From Reticulascus tulasneorum (lineage: Eukaryota > Ascomycota > Sordariomycetes > Glomerellales > Reticulascaceae): DNA of 64,000 bases. This document shows positions 48,123 to 59,255 of this stretch, piece by piece (positions within the stretch are counted from its first letter, which is position 1; every line of letters starts with the position of its first letter). The DNA is taken from contig LSAX01000006.1 of the NCBI GenBank assembly GCA_001557505.1, positions 2,480,001-2,544,000 on the forward strand. Direction: 5' to 3'. Below the pieces are notes generated by a model that was not told the origin of the DNA, made no database searches, and saw nothing but the letters and a program-made list of their open reading frames with translations. A program made the translations under genes and the position numbers.

Positions 48123-49554
48123 ATGTTGCGGTGGGCGTTAACTCGGTTACTGGCCCTGCTGGGCGTGACAGGCTCACGCGACGGGGGTTGGATATACAGC
48201 GGTAGTCCCGCGTCGGCGGCGTTGAGAGCCTTGATATTGCTGTTTGAGGTTCATCTTACCTTTCTGTGCTTCTTCTCGTCGCCGTTGCCATGTTCGTTCC
48301 CTGCGTGCGTTCAGGGAGAGGCTGGCCGAAATTTGGGGCTGCAGCTTGTGCAGGCGTTGCGGTGGCTATGGGGGGATGGAAGGTCTGGAGGGAACGCTGG
48401 CTCTACTTGCCCCGCGACGGGGGACTGGCCAGGCTGGGCGGGCATCAAATATGCTTTCATATTGTACGTGCTCAGTTGAGGCCAACAAGTGAAGTGATAT
48501 ATAGCTGACATTGTGCAGTGGTGACAGCTACACACAGACAGGTAGGCACTATAACCTGTGCTCAAGAATTTCAGATTGACATTTCTAGGGTTCAACTCCT
48601 CCTTTGAAGCCCCCTCCCCTTCCAATCCCCTGGGTAACCCCGTCTATCCAGGCTGGACCTCCTCCAACGGGCCCAACTGGGTCGACTTCCTAACTGTCAA
48701 GCACAACGCCTCCCTCCTCCAAACCTACAACCTCGCCTACGGCGGCGCCACCGTTTCCGATGTCCTCGTGGAGCCCTACCACCCCTCCGTCCTCTCTCTC
48801 AAAGACCAGGTCCAGACTCTTTTCTCAGAAGCCTACACCTCGGGCTCGCCCGCCTGGAGCGGGTCCGACTCCGTCTTTGCCATCTGGATCGGCATCAATG
48901 ACATCGGCAACAGCTATTACCGCGGCCCTGATGCGACGACCACGCTCGACCAGAAGATCATGCGTGTGTACGCCGAGCTGGTGCGCGAGCTGCATACCGC
49001 CGGCGCAAGGAACTTCGTCTTCTTGAACGTGCCGCCTGTGGATCGCAGTCCGTTGACGATGGAGCGCGGCAACGGCGCGCAGGTGATGGAGAGGAGGGAT
49101 ATCCTGCTCTTCAACGCGCTGGTTGCGGATCTTGCCACGCGGTTGAAGATGGAGAAGGAGGTGAATGTGTGGATTTACGATACATATGCTGCCTTCACGC
49201 AGGTGTTGGATGATCCGACAAGCTGGCCGCAGACAGCAGGGTACAAGAATGTCACCTCGTTCTGCCAGGAGTATTCGAAGTGAGTTCCCCCCCCCCCCCC
49301 CCCCCCCTCGGGTTACGAAGGCAGTGGTGCGTTGGCTGACTGGTTGATGCAGTGGTACGCCGCAATGGGATTCGTTTTACGAAGTCTGTGGGATCGCGGT
49401 TGATGAGTATTTATGGCTGAATAATCTGCATCCAACATATCCTATTCATGATGTGGTCGCGGACGGCGTGGCGAGGGCGTTGAAAGCCGGCCCGAATGTC
49501 TGTCTTGGAAAGGAGGAGGACGAATCGACCGAGCTGCGTTTACGTGGTAGATGA
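48123..49554 (+). CDS. SGNH/GDSL esterase, carbohydrate esterase family 16-like
   Basis: Four exons: 48123-48463, 48519-48541, 48589-49279 and 49353-49554, giving 418 residues. The 23-nt second exon carries the catalytic block FGDSYTQTGF (Ser about 117). Other SGNH blocks follow: AYGGATVSD (Gly), WIGINDIGNSY (Asn) and LHPTYPIHD (His). The closest known type is CE16, secreted enzymes that remove acetyl groups from plant polysaccharide fragments. Upstream of TGDWPGWAGIKYAFIF the first exon runs in one frame to an ATG at 48123, which gives MLRWALTRLLALLGVTGS plus an odd Gly/Cys-rich stretch. The N-terminus is therefore unsure and another short exon may supply the real signal peptide. Intron 3 contains a run of 21 C. 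Confidence 0.82.
49287..49307. repeat. Poly-C tract in an intron
   Basis: A run of 21 C lies 8 bp after the donor of the third intron of the CE16-like gene. Its length is prone to slippage in replication and sequencing. Confidence 0.9.
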
Positions 49555-50024
49555 GGATCGATATTGGATTTGTGTTGATTAGTTCTGGCATATACTTGTA
49601 TACAAGAAATCATTCAAATGATGGCGTTGACTCATGTTCCGTGTTCCCATGCCCCTTCCAGGCCTTCCGAGGTGATCATCTTCGGATTTACCCATTTTAC
49701 TTACAACTTCTAAGAGTGCCGACAGGTGTTACCGAGAAACGCTAGTAAAGATGCATGTGGCCTTTGGGATCTTTCTAGACCATCCTCCGCAATCAAGAGA
49801 AGGGATATTGTTTAAATCATGAATTAAATTCAGGAGAAATTTACGGGATGGAGACGGATGACGTATCTGGGCTCGACCAAGTGCACGGACCACTGTGGCT
49901 CTCGACGGCTGACCCTCCAGCGCGTCTGAGCACCGCACGGAAAATGAGAAGTTTGTATTGACCAGAACAATTGCATAGCTACGCGACATCGTAGTAATTT
50001 CCACTTATTAACTCACATAGGCCA
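49555..50024. other. Convergent intergenic region
   Basis: 3' flanks of the esterase and the amine oxidase genes. Nothing else seen. Confidence 0.5.
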
Positions 50025-52319
50025 TTACGACCCGTTGGCACCATTCGAACCATTTGCACCATTCGAGCCATTTGTACCGTTCGTCCCATTCGTCGCACAA
50101 CACCCATTCCCGAATGCCAGCCGACTCGCCTGGTCCCCTGCATTCAGCACTCCTTCTCCCTTCGCCGCGACCTGGCTCGGCGTGCTCGCATAGCTAGGCG
50201 GCACGTCCAACACCGGATTGCTCGCGAAGAAGTTTCTCGGGCGCAAAAGCAGAGTGATTGGCTCGACCGGCATGACGGGGAAGTCCTCTGGCGCCGGGAT
50301 ATGAACGACGCCGAAGGTGTGCCAGAGCACGATATCCTCGTCCTCGACCGATTCGCTCCCATCGCCGATCCATTCTGGGATCCCCGGGGAAGGCTCGCCT
50401 GAGGTCTGTGGTACGTGGCGGCCGGCGGGCCAGAGCTGGTCATCTTGGTCTGCGGCGGTCAGCTTTGAAATACAGTGGTGGGGAGAAACATACACTTCGT
50501 GACGTGGACGGCATGACGGGCGAAGCCAGCGCGTTTCCACACGAGCGACCCTTCCTTCGGTAGCAGACGGGGCACCTCCCGACTGACGAGCTTATAGCTC
50601 GCCGGCTTGCCGCTATACGGATGAATCTTGCTGGTGTTGCAGATATCCCACGTGCGCGAAGTCGCGCCGTTGTAGTCCGTCCGCGCCTCGCCAGTCGTGC
50701 CCAGCTTAGTGCGCTTCGCGTAGAAGGCGTTGCCGTAGAAGTTCTCGGCACTGCCGACTGGCGCGTCCGCCGGCACGGCGTCGACCATGAAGATGGTGTT
50801 CTTGGGCCCGTCGACGTTGGGGTCGATGCGGAGGCAGAAGAGGTGCTCGTGGTTGTGCGCGTTGACGCCCGGGTAGACTTGTGTGCCCCAGCCCTGAGTG
50901 TCCTCGTCGGGGTTCATGGCGTATGTGTTGAGGATGCCCGTGAGTTTGATTTCGGGTTGAATCGTTCCATCTTGCTACACTTTCATTAGCTTGGTGTTGT
51001 CAATGAGCTGAGCCTGTCTTACGTGAAAGATCCATTGGATCGCGTACTCGTAGTTGGCAGCCGTGAAGATCTGCTGGATCACCAGCTTCCTTGCTCGTGT
51101 CACGATTACCGAGTCGTCTCTGAAGTCAGTGTGCTTGAACAGGATGCCACTGTCCTCTTCGTGGATGCAGATTGCGTTCTTGATTGTTCTGACACCGCCA
51201 GCGCGTGTTGGGAATTCGGCATCGAGGTAGTGGATTGCACCTTTGCAGTCACACCCCAGGGATAGGCTGTTCGTCATGTATCCGGCGCCGTATTCGCCGA
51301 GATCGAATGCGTGCTTCCTCTGGTGAGGATGCTCGGGATGTCCACTAGGCTGGTCAGTCTTACGCCATCTAGGAAAGGAAGGATGCAGCTTACTATGGGA
51401 CAACCATCTCCGCCAACGAAAGTCTGTAGAAGAGTGGTCGAACATTGCCTTTATCGTTGAAGGTGATGTTGTTCAGCACGATTCCCTCGCGATAGTTGAA
51501 TCCAATGTGTAACTTCCAATTCTGCCACTCGAGCTCTCTTCCCTCCATCTTGAACGAGACGCCCTCTGGTTGGGTGATGGTAATCGGCTTCAAGTCCTTT
51601 CTATACCCTCCCTGCTTCTCTACTGCCGCTGGATGATAATCGATTGGCTTGGTCTTGCTCAGCGGCCGTCTGATTTTGGGGATGTCGATATCGATGATGG
51701 CTTGCTTATCTGCATCGTATATCGGACAGAAGTCGAGTGGATATTGGTATTGGCAGGTGTCGATATCGGGTCTGTAGTACATCAGCGCCTGCTGGAGACG
51801 GACAATGTTCCCGTGCCGCTCGTCGTAGCCGATTGTCCAAGGATCGCAGTAGACTTTGTGCATGTCTTCCTTGAGAATGCCGCTGATCTCACATTGCTCT
51901 ATGACCTTGGGGTCCTCTCGACAGATGTGCTCAACAAGCTGGAGTTCTTCCATCGTGATCTATCCCAATCAGTCTCTTCTGCTGGGCTTGCGTCCAAGTT
52001 CACCACTAACGATTGGTTGCACCCCGTGCATGAGCTCCCATTTCGTGATCGTTCCATCTTTGAGATCCACTAAACCATCGTACACCTTGCCTCCTGGTGC
52101 GATAACCACCACATCGGCGATACGAGCCGGGCACGCGGCTTCTTTTGGATTCTCGAGCCATGCTGTCATGTCCGCCTTGCGCGGCTCATGGAGGGAGACG
52201 ACATTGAAGAAGCCATCCCCGTGGGCTTTCTTCACAAGTATGATCGCTTTCTCGATCTCGGATTCGGACAAGGGGTCGAAGGGATGCGGAACATGGCTCG
52301 GTACGGTCGAAGGCATCAT
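50025..52319 (-). CDS. Copper amine oxidase (primary-amine oxidase, TPQ type)
   Basis: Five exons: 52011-52319, 51394-51959, 51023-51344, 50494-50974 and 50025-50449, giving 700 residues. The cofactor motif Asn-Tyr-Glu-Tyr lies in AANYEYAIQW (Tyr390 would become topaquinone). The catalytic Asp is in HAFDLGEYGAG (Asp306). Copper ligands are the His pair in NAHNHEH and a later His in HAVHVTKY. The enzyme oxidises primary amines to aldehydes with release of H2O2 and ammonia, allowing growth on amines as nitrogen source. There is no signal peptide; it is probably peroxisomal or cytosolic, although no clear PTS1 ends the protein. The C-terminus instead carries an unusual repeat NGTNGTNGSNGANGSNGANG. 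Two joins (acceptor at 51345, donor at 50493) were chosen to keep VVPYGHPEHPH and VTKYQDDQLW. Confidence 0.93.
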
Positions 52320-53673
52320 GGAAGTGTTAGGGAGACAAAACGGCGATGCACAGTAATACTGATCGAGGGATTGCAAATGGCTTTGCAATGTGATATGTGG
52401 TGACTGACAGACGACCTGAGGAGGTGGGAGGCTTAAATCGCACGAAGCTCTCAGATAGCTCCAATCTCGAACCACGCCACATCCCACTTGGACACCATTT
52501 CTGCAAGCTAAGGCGCGTCATTCCGATGACCAAACCCCTCGGAGCGCATTTGCCATTGGTGTGCGCATGATGGTTGATAACAGATCCCCCGCAGGTCTAC
52601 TCCCGATAAGCCCCGCTAAATCATTTGTTAACGTGAAAGTTGAGGATCTCCGGTCCCGGAGGATAGCCGGAGGATAATTCGGGTAGGGCTTCCTGATTCG
52701 ACGACACATTGCTCGTATATGTTTGCAGACAAAATGCGTAAGTCATGGTTAATACGGACGTACTCAGCTCCCAACTACAGTATTGCCGAAGAGTTGTATG
52801 AGAAACCGAGTTGGTGGTCAATCGTTTACTCATCTTAAACTCAACAGGGAAGTGGCAAATCAAGTCCAACATCCCGAATCACAGAACTGACCGGCATCCT
52901 GAATGAGAATTGCAACCTCTCCTACTCTTTCGAGGCCAGCAAGTAGTAGGAGGGAGTATATATAATCCGGTTGCATAGATGGCCAAATTGTCAATCTGGT
53001 AAGCCGCTGAATCCTTCGCCCCGACCATGAGGGCGATGTTGGACTCCACTTATCGCCGCCCTTCGACCTATTTGGTACAAGTGCATAGCAAAGGAGCAGA
53101 TATGCCCCACACACTACTCATGTCCCGTACAACCTGGCTCAGGATGCGACCTATGGACGCATATTGCAGTTCTACCTTTGCAGCAACCCACATAACGCCG
53201 TGTCTGCCGCTGTGATCCGGGTGATACATGCCATCAGACTCGTGCGCTGACCAGTATTGTCCTTCTCCCATCTCCCATCTGCCGCATTGCTCCATGGCAA
53301 TGGAGTCAAAGCAGTTGACCTCCAGGCACCGCGCCATACTATCTTGTCTTCGATGCCATGGCCTTAAGAAAAAGGCTAGCTTCGTTGCGCTTACCAATAA
53401 TTATCACTTAGCTAACTAGAGTTAGTGCAACCGGCAGCTCCCATGCGATGTATGTTTACGTCAAGCGATCCCTTGTCACTATCAAGATAGGCCTGGGTTC
53501 CCTTCAGAATTCCCTGAAAAGTGAGTGTTGGATCCAGTGTACCCAGTCACATAGTCATCCAGAGGTACAACGTCTGAGAACATAACAGTGTTTGTCAAGC
53601 GACACTTCAGCATAATTCGTACGCTTCGTCGACCAGGAGGCTTTCATCTGGACGCAACGCCCTTATTCGGACT
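52320..53673. other. Intergenic, no gene recognised
   Basis: Upstream region of the amine oxidase plus about 1 kb without recognisable coding sequence. A 109-codon minus frame at 53068-53397 has no family signature. A direct repeat CCGGAGGATA occurs twice near 52654-52675. Confidence 0.5.
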
Positions 53674-54494
53674 TTGCAAGGCGATCCAAGTCATACCAAA
53701 TGTCCAAATATCTCATTCACAGTGCAGAAGAAGGGAAACTTGGTAAAGAAACATTCTCGGCTTGGGCTGTCAAGGAAAGCTCCTAATAGTGGTCTGCAGC
53801 AAAAAGAGAGATCAAGCATACCGCAGACACCACAACTGGTCCTTCCATGTGCAGGTAACATGGTTTCATACATAATGAGTAGCTGTAAGTATTGCCCATT
53901 TCCATCCTCAGCGTCACTAAAACATCGAGACATTGGGCAAGGGTTCCTAACTGGCGACCACAGTTCCCTCCATGTTCTCTATCCGGTTAAGCTCTTGTCA
54001 GGATCCGCCCCCAGCAATTGAGCCCGATGTATTCTACATGGCTACCAGGACCGCTACCACAATGCACGCGGCCCTGTACCTGGGTGCACGGATGTATGCA
54101 GCCGAGCTTGGGCGTGTCCACAGTCAATTACCTCCAGCAAACTGCTTGCCATACAAGTTGGCTGCCATCCAAACCATCACAGAGGTTCTGTCGGAACCAC
54201 GGACAATTTCGGATGAGGATATTCTTGCTGTAGTCTTTATGACAATGAGTTTCAACAAGGTACGGATGTTTTCTCTAGTTTTCGGGGTATATCAGACGCT
54301 AACCATAGGAGCAATAGAACTATGACAACCAGGAAGAGTACAAATGGCATATTACAGGCGTTAAGCAGATGATAGATGTGCGTGGAGGTCCAGACAAGTT
54401 AGGCTATGATGGTCTCATCAAAGATTTATACGAATGGTCCTGTAAAAACTACTTGAGTTCATCAATATGTACAAGTTTAGCATTAGATATATAA
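53674..54494 (+). pseudogene. Remnant of a fungal-specific transcription factor (regulatory half)
   Basis: The frame at 53674 shows ISFTVQKKGNLVKKHSRLGLSRKA and SASLKHRDIGQG..LHVLYPVKLLSGSAP, linker patterns common after the zinc cluster of fungal regulators, then stops at 54021. The pattern resumes in another frame at about 54000 (ARTATTMHAALYLGARMYAAEL-like), runs to a GTACGG donor after 54259 and joins an exon at 54318-54494 with HITGVKQMIDVRGGPDKLGYDGL, a recognisable motif of the family. No Zn2Cys6 cluster was found upstream. Either a frameshift and loss of the DNA-binding half have inactivated it, or an intron and first exons were missed. Confidence 0.45.
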
Positions 54495-54954
54495 ACATGT
54501 GGGCCGCCGCCAGATACGGAGTGTCTCTAGCTAAAGGCGGAGTGATAATTTGACCGCGTGACAACACAGCATTGACTTCAAATTCGGTGTCATATTACTC
54601 CATCTTGACGGATCAACAGAGAGCAAGGTATTAAGAGAACTTCCCTGCCTACCGATGAGTGGTGCTATCGGATTCTAAGGCTTACGCAGGATCGTACTGT
54701 GTCCGGGCGTCGGTGATAAGTGGGTGGACAGTAGGCGTAGGAGACGGTGTTAAGTGGAGACTTCCAATTCAACACTCAGGTCTTCCTTGTTGGAAGGATT
54801 ACGCTACAATAACCATTTTCCCATGCTGGGGCCTTCATTTGTATATAAACTGCAGCTCTGTCGGCAGTGAACCTATTGGATTCTTCATTTAGTTCTACCA
54901 CAGCTTCCCTTCATCGATCACTCAAGACGTTCCTGATTCTACATACCCAACAAA
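54495..54954. other. Intergenic, promoter of the SDR gene
   Basis: Contains a TATA-like TATATAAAC near 54840-54850, about 110 bp upstream of the ATG at 54955. No coding sequence seen. Confidence 0.5.
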
Positions 54955-55985
54955 ATGAGCATTATCAATCTTCCTGGAGTTGCTCTCGTGACGGGAGCGA
55001 GTATGAAAGCCCACCATCTTTCAAAATAACCCTACTGAGACTTGAAACAGGCAAAGGCATTGGCAGAGCCACCTCGGTGGCTTTCGCAGTCTCTGGTGTC
55101 AGAGGCATTGTGTTGTCTGGCCGGGACGAAGCAGATCTCCACAAGACAGCAGACCAGGCGAAGGAGCACGCAACAAATCCCGATTTCGAGGCGTTTGTGG
55201 TTGTCTGCGATATATCGTCTGAGGATGATATTACAACGTTGGTTCAGAAGAGCGTTGAGAAGTTCGGCAACATTGATTATGCGGTCAACAACGCAGGGGT
55301 ATGTTTGAGAGACAAGACTACCATCTTAATAGCGCGCTAACCAATGTTACCTGTTCCAAAGTTTATCGCCCAAAAGTTTGTCCTCTTCTCCGAAGTGACG
55401 ACTCGCGAGCTAGACTCGTTGACGAACACTAATCAACGCGGAAGCTTTCTGTGCTCACGGGAAGAGATCAAGGCCATGTTGAAGCAGCCGCGCAAAGATG
55501 TGAAAGGGCTTAGCTCCACCACCAAAGATTTCGAACGCGGGTGTATTGTCAATGTGTCCTCTTCTGCTGCTCTCAGCACTATGCCTATGAGCGGTTCATA
55601 CGTTCCCACAACCTGGGGGCGGGTCGGTATGACAAAGTCTGCAGGTAAGTTCATGTCCTGACTAATGCATCCGGGAGCCCTTGATTTCCCTCCCCTGATG
55701 TCTGATAAGTACTGACAACGAACATTGACAGCACTGGATCATGCTGCAGATGGAATTAGGGTTAACAGCATCCTGGTTGGCTTTACCATGACTGAAGGCT
55801 TCATGAAGCACCCTGATGCAACTGAGGAATTGGCAAAGCAACTTATTGATGGCAACCCAATGAAGAGGTTGGCAAGCCCGGAAGAAGCGGCCGACGCTAT
55901 CATTTTTCTTTGCAGCCCGCTGGCTCGATACATCACCGGCGCTGGGCTTGTAGTGGACGGAGGGAGAAGCTTATCAGCTGCATGA
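54955..55985 (+). CDS. Short-chain dehydrogenase/reductase lacking the catalytic lysine
   Basis: Four exons: 54955-55000, 55051-55298, 55362-55644 and 55732-55985, introns 50, 63 and 87 bp, giving 276 residues. The Rossmann motif TGASKGIGRA is assembled across the first intron. NNAG, the NVSSS block (catalytic Ser about 165) and the C-terminal ITGAGLVVDGGRSLSA follow, all classical SDR features. The active-site YxxxK is altered: Tyr178 is followed by VPTT, with Thr182 where Lys is expected (family pattern YVATKHG). The rest of the helix (VGMTKSAALDHAADGIRVN) is intact. Without this Lys the usual proton relay should fail, so the protein may be inactive, regulatory or of changed chemistry. It is next to a broken transcription factor. 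Confidence 0.85.
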
Positions 55986-56587
55986 AGAGAGACCCTGGAT
56001 AGCTGAAAGAACTCTGTGAGAGTTAGTCCCTAAAACAGATCCCAACTTCATTTTCGACTTGAAAGAATGAATTTAATTACTTGCGAACTTGTCAAGATTG
56101 TTGGCAAGCACATGTTTGTAAAGCCAGAAATCCCGCTGATCCCTGGTGTCGGTCTCCTATAAAGTCGCTGTAAATGTGACTGGACTATTTTTTCGGGCAA
56201 GCTCAGGTAGTAATGCGGGAATACAGGCACGTGCATGCAAGGGTGCATGAGAGGCGCCACAATCATCGGTGCCCGGCTCAGTCATAATCCGATCTCACCG
56301 AAGAGTCATACAGGTATCCGCCTGGGGCTGAGTTTGACGACCAATTAACAGCAATAGAGCATGCCTTGTTGAAACTTGTGGCGGCCTGGATTGAATGATG
56401 CTTCTGTCTTGGGAAACTCAGTCTCGAGGGATTCGGTCACTCAACGGAGTACAAATAAAGGAGTGCACTTCCAAGCCAGCAAGATGAGTCTTTTCGATAT
56501 CGGATCTCAATATCGCTAGTCTAATTCTGAATGTCGCTGGCTCCCGGCACTCACCATCTTCACAAATAGCCAACACCGGTCCCAACT
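55986..56587. other. Intergenic, promoter of the MBL gene
   Basis: 3' flank of the SDR gene and upstream region of the plus-strand MBL gene. No coding sequence recognised. Confidence 0.5.
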
Positions 56588-57553
56588 ATGTCAAAACCAA
56601 CATTCGCAACTCCCCTTCCTCAATCCACACGCTCTGAGGTCCTAGAGTGGCGATTTCCAAGTCCGTACCAGCATTACGTTCTCACGGGTAGATCCCGAGC
56701 AGCATGGTCGACTTCGTTCGTAATACCTCAGCTCAATCTCCTACTTGATGCCGGCCTATGCGTCAACAACCAGCGGCCGAAACACATCTTCCTCACTCAT
56801 GGCCACAGCGACCATACGTTGCTTTCTCCTGCCTTCGTCAAGCGCGAGAACCCACCTGACATCTACTGCCCAGCGGAAATGAAGACTGTCTTCAATGACT
56901 TTATTCAGGCCAATACCATGTTGAATTTTGGTGGACTAGTCAAGGCGGATGATGTTCACAATCATAATGTCGTCTCCGATGACGAGGTAGATGGCGGCTC
57001 TAGCAATGATGTGCTAAATACTCACTTCACTCACGGAGTGCGCGAAGGGGATATAGTGCCGTTATGCCGGCTCAAGAACATCAATGCACTAGTGTTCAAT
57101 TGCGACCATACAGTACCCTGTGTCGGCTATGTCTTTAGAACCACTACGTACAAACTTAGGCAAGAGTACGCATCTCTGTCGGGGGCAGAGATCAAAGCCC
57201 TTCGCCAGTCTGGAGTTGAGATTACTTCGCCACACATAACCTCCATATTCGCCTTTCTTGGGGACACCACTGCTGCCACGTTAGCTTTGGAGCCGGCGTG
57301 GCTGCGAGACGGCATCCCGGTTGTAATTACCGAATGTAGCTTCCTTTATGAGGAGCACCGGACTACAGCGGAGAGGACGAAGCATACGATATGGGGCGAT
57401 CTAGAGAAGGTAGTGAGGAAGTGGCCCCGTACCACCTTTGTTCTCACCCACTTCAGCTTGCGATATGCTGATTCAGAAGTGAGGAAGTTTTTCAAGGACA
57501 TGACCGATCCTCCGGGTAATATTGTGATCTGGGTCGACGGGGAAGGAGATTAG
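56588..57553 (+). CDS. Metallo-beta-lactamase fold hydrolase, RNase Z-like
   Basis: Intronless frame of 321 residues from the ATG at 56588. The metal-binding motif HxHxDH is THGHSDH (His71, His73, Asp75, His76). Later ligands are likely His in FNCDHTVPCVGY, Asp in FAFLGDTT and His in VLTHFSLRY. The order and the FLGDT and LTHFSxRY blocks recall tRNase Z-type and related ribonuclease-like enzymes. At 321 residues it matches the short form rather than the long double-domain form that eukaryotic nuclei usually use. It could process RNA 3' ends or hydrolyse another phosphodiester or ester. There is no signal peptide. Having no intron is unusual in this window but not proof of transfer. Confidence 0.88.
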   Translation: MSKPTFATPLPQSTRSEVLEWRFPSPYQHYVLTGRSRAAWSTSFVIPQLNLLLDAGLCVNNQRPKHIFLTHGHSDHTLLSPAFVKRENPPDIYCPAEMKTVFNDFIQANTMLNFGGLVKADDVHNHNVVSDDEVDGGSSNDVLNTHFTHGVREGDIVPLCRLKNINALVFNCDHTVPCVGYVFRTTTYKLRQEYASLSGAEIKALRQSGVEITSPHITSIFAFLGDTTAATLALEPAWLRDGIPVVITECSFLYEEHRTTAERTKHTIWGDLEKVVRKWPRTTFVLTHFSLRYADSEVRKFFKDMTDPPGNIVIWVDGEGD

Positions 57554-59255
57554 CCGGAGGATTGTGGAGTTAATTGTGGTGCTGAGGTCAAGAAGTGATT
57601 AAGGTTACGGCTAGCCCCAACTAGACGAGGGTATTCACCAGGATGAGTTCATCCTGCAGTAGCCGTCAGTCGTTCTCTTTTAGTGTTCAACACTCCAATC
57701 TACTTATCACCGAACCTCTGGGACATCGTGCTTCGTCGCTTCACTCGGGCCGGCGTAGCTGTGGTCCAGATGATCCTGCCAAGGTTTTCTGTTCAGCAAT
57801 GGTCTAAACTAGTGGTTGTGGTTTATGTTAGTGGCAGGTGAGCCACGATGGTGAGCCGCGAGTCAATCGGATTGTACGTTGCTGGCTTGTCACAAGTTTC
57901 GTCGTGAGAAAAGGATACAAATGACAAAGCCTGGTAAGGATGACGACAACCCGTCTTGAGAAACATGGCAGGCCGAACGGTTATGCACCTTTTGTGCTCC
58001 TCCATTAACAAGAGTAGATGTGTCTTGTAGTTCTCCGTCCGTTCTCGCAGTCACAGGAGAGATGAATCTTGCTGGCGTCTTCGGCCGCAGAAGGATCTTC
58101 TGGTATCTAATGGTGGGAGAATCAGGCAATGGTTTTCCCTATAGACAGCATTCCAGCATCAAAACTAATTACTAGTAAATAATCTACTGGCGTTGGTCTA
58201 ACGTTCAAATTGCCGAACAAGCGCATACATCGTCAGATAGAAGCGGAACACGAACTTTTTATATCGCATCTTTTATAACTGACGGAGGCGAAAGTGAAGC
58301 AAGTTCCCCGCGATGACTTGCAAAATTACCGATGTAGGGATCTGCATGATCACACGTGAGGCTAGCATAGGCAAAGTTTCATCTCATCTCCTCTGTGCTT
58401 ACCCCCACCACCACCGAAGTGTTTGATCAACGCAAAAGCCAAAGATAAGGACTCAGGGAATTAGCCAGCTTGTTTGAAGCTTAAGATAGATCGTAAGGGC
58501 CACATTATGCCGCAGGGAGACCGTGCATCTGCTCTGGCTTGCATGCTTCAGATGCAGTCTTAGCCGGTCCCAGTATTCCGCCTCGAAATCACGAAATCAC
58601 GATATCGCGATAAGAGATGTAGCTGAAACAATGCATCAGCACCCAATGATACCGTTGAATCATAAAAACTCCTAGGAACTTCCTTGTAATAATGTTTAAA
58701 TCTTTCTTGCTCAGACATGCGCGACCGGAAATAAAGAACAGAAGTCGGTTCTTGGGGCTTCCGTCCCGCTCGCAGGGGCCACCCGTGACCCGTCCCACAT
58801 ACCGCACTCGTGAATTATCCAAATTCCCGGGAGACGCACAGCAAGTCATCTCTTAAGGTTATTATCCTAATAGTACACCCGATTAGCTGGTTCTATCCGT
58901 AATCCGAGTCTCCTGGCAAGCGTCTGGACGATCAGGGGCCTCTGAGGTTCTTGAAGCTTTCTACCCACTCCCCTGCTCGCATAAACCACCGATAAGAACA
59001 TTGCACCCAAATAGTGATCAATGTATCACCATGCGTTGCGATGCGACACCAGATCCTGGATCTTGGGGGTCATTGGGAACAGATCCCTTATAACATAGTC
59101 CGCAGGTACAAGTTGGAATGTGCGTCCTCCATTTACGTAAAATCTGCGTTTTTATACTTTCTTTATCGATGCTGGACGTCGTTGGCTTCTGCATTGTCAC
59201 TCCTTCGGTCCGTTCTCGATTCTTTGGCTGTGCTCATTGATTAATATCGCCGACA
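57554..59255. other. Intergenic, no gene recognised
   Basis: About 1.7 kb between the MBL gene and the second subtilase with only short frames. Near 58586-58612 is a small repeat (CGAAATCACGAAATCACGAT) followed by a palindromic ATCGCGAT. Confidence 0.5.
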
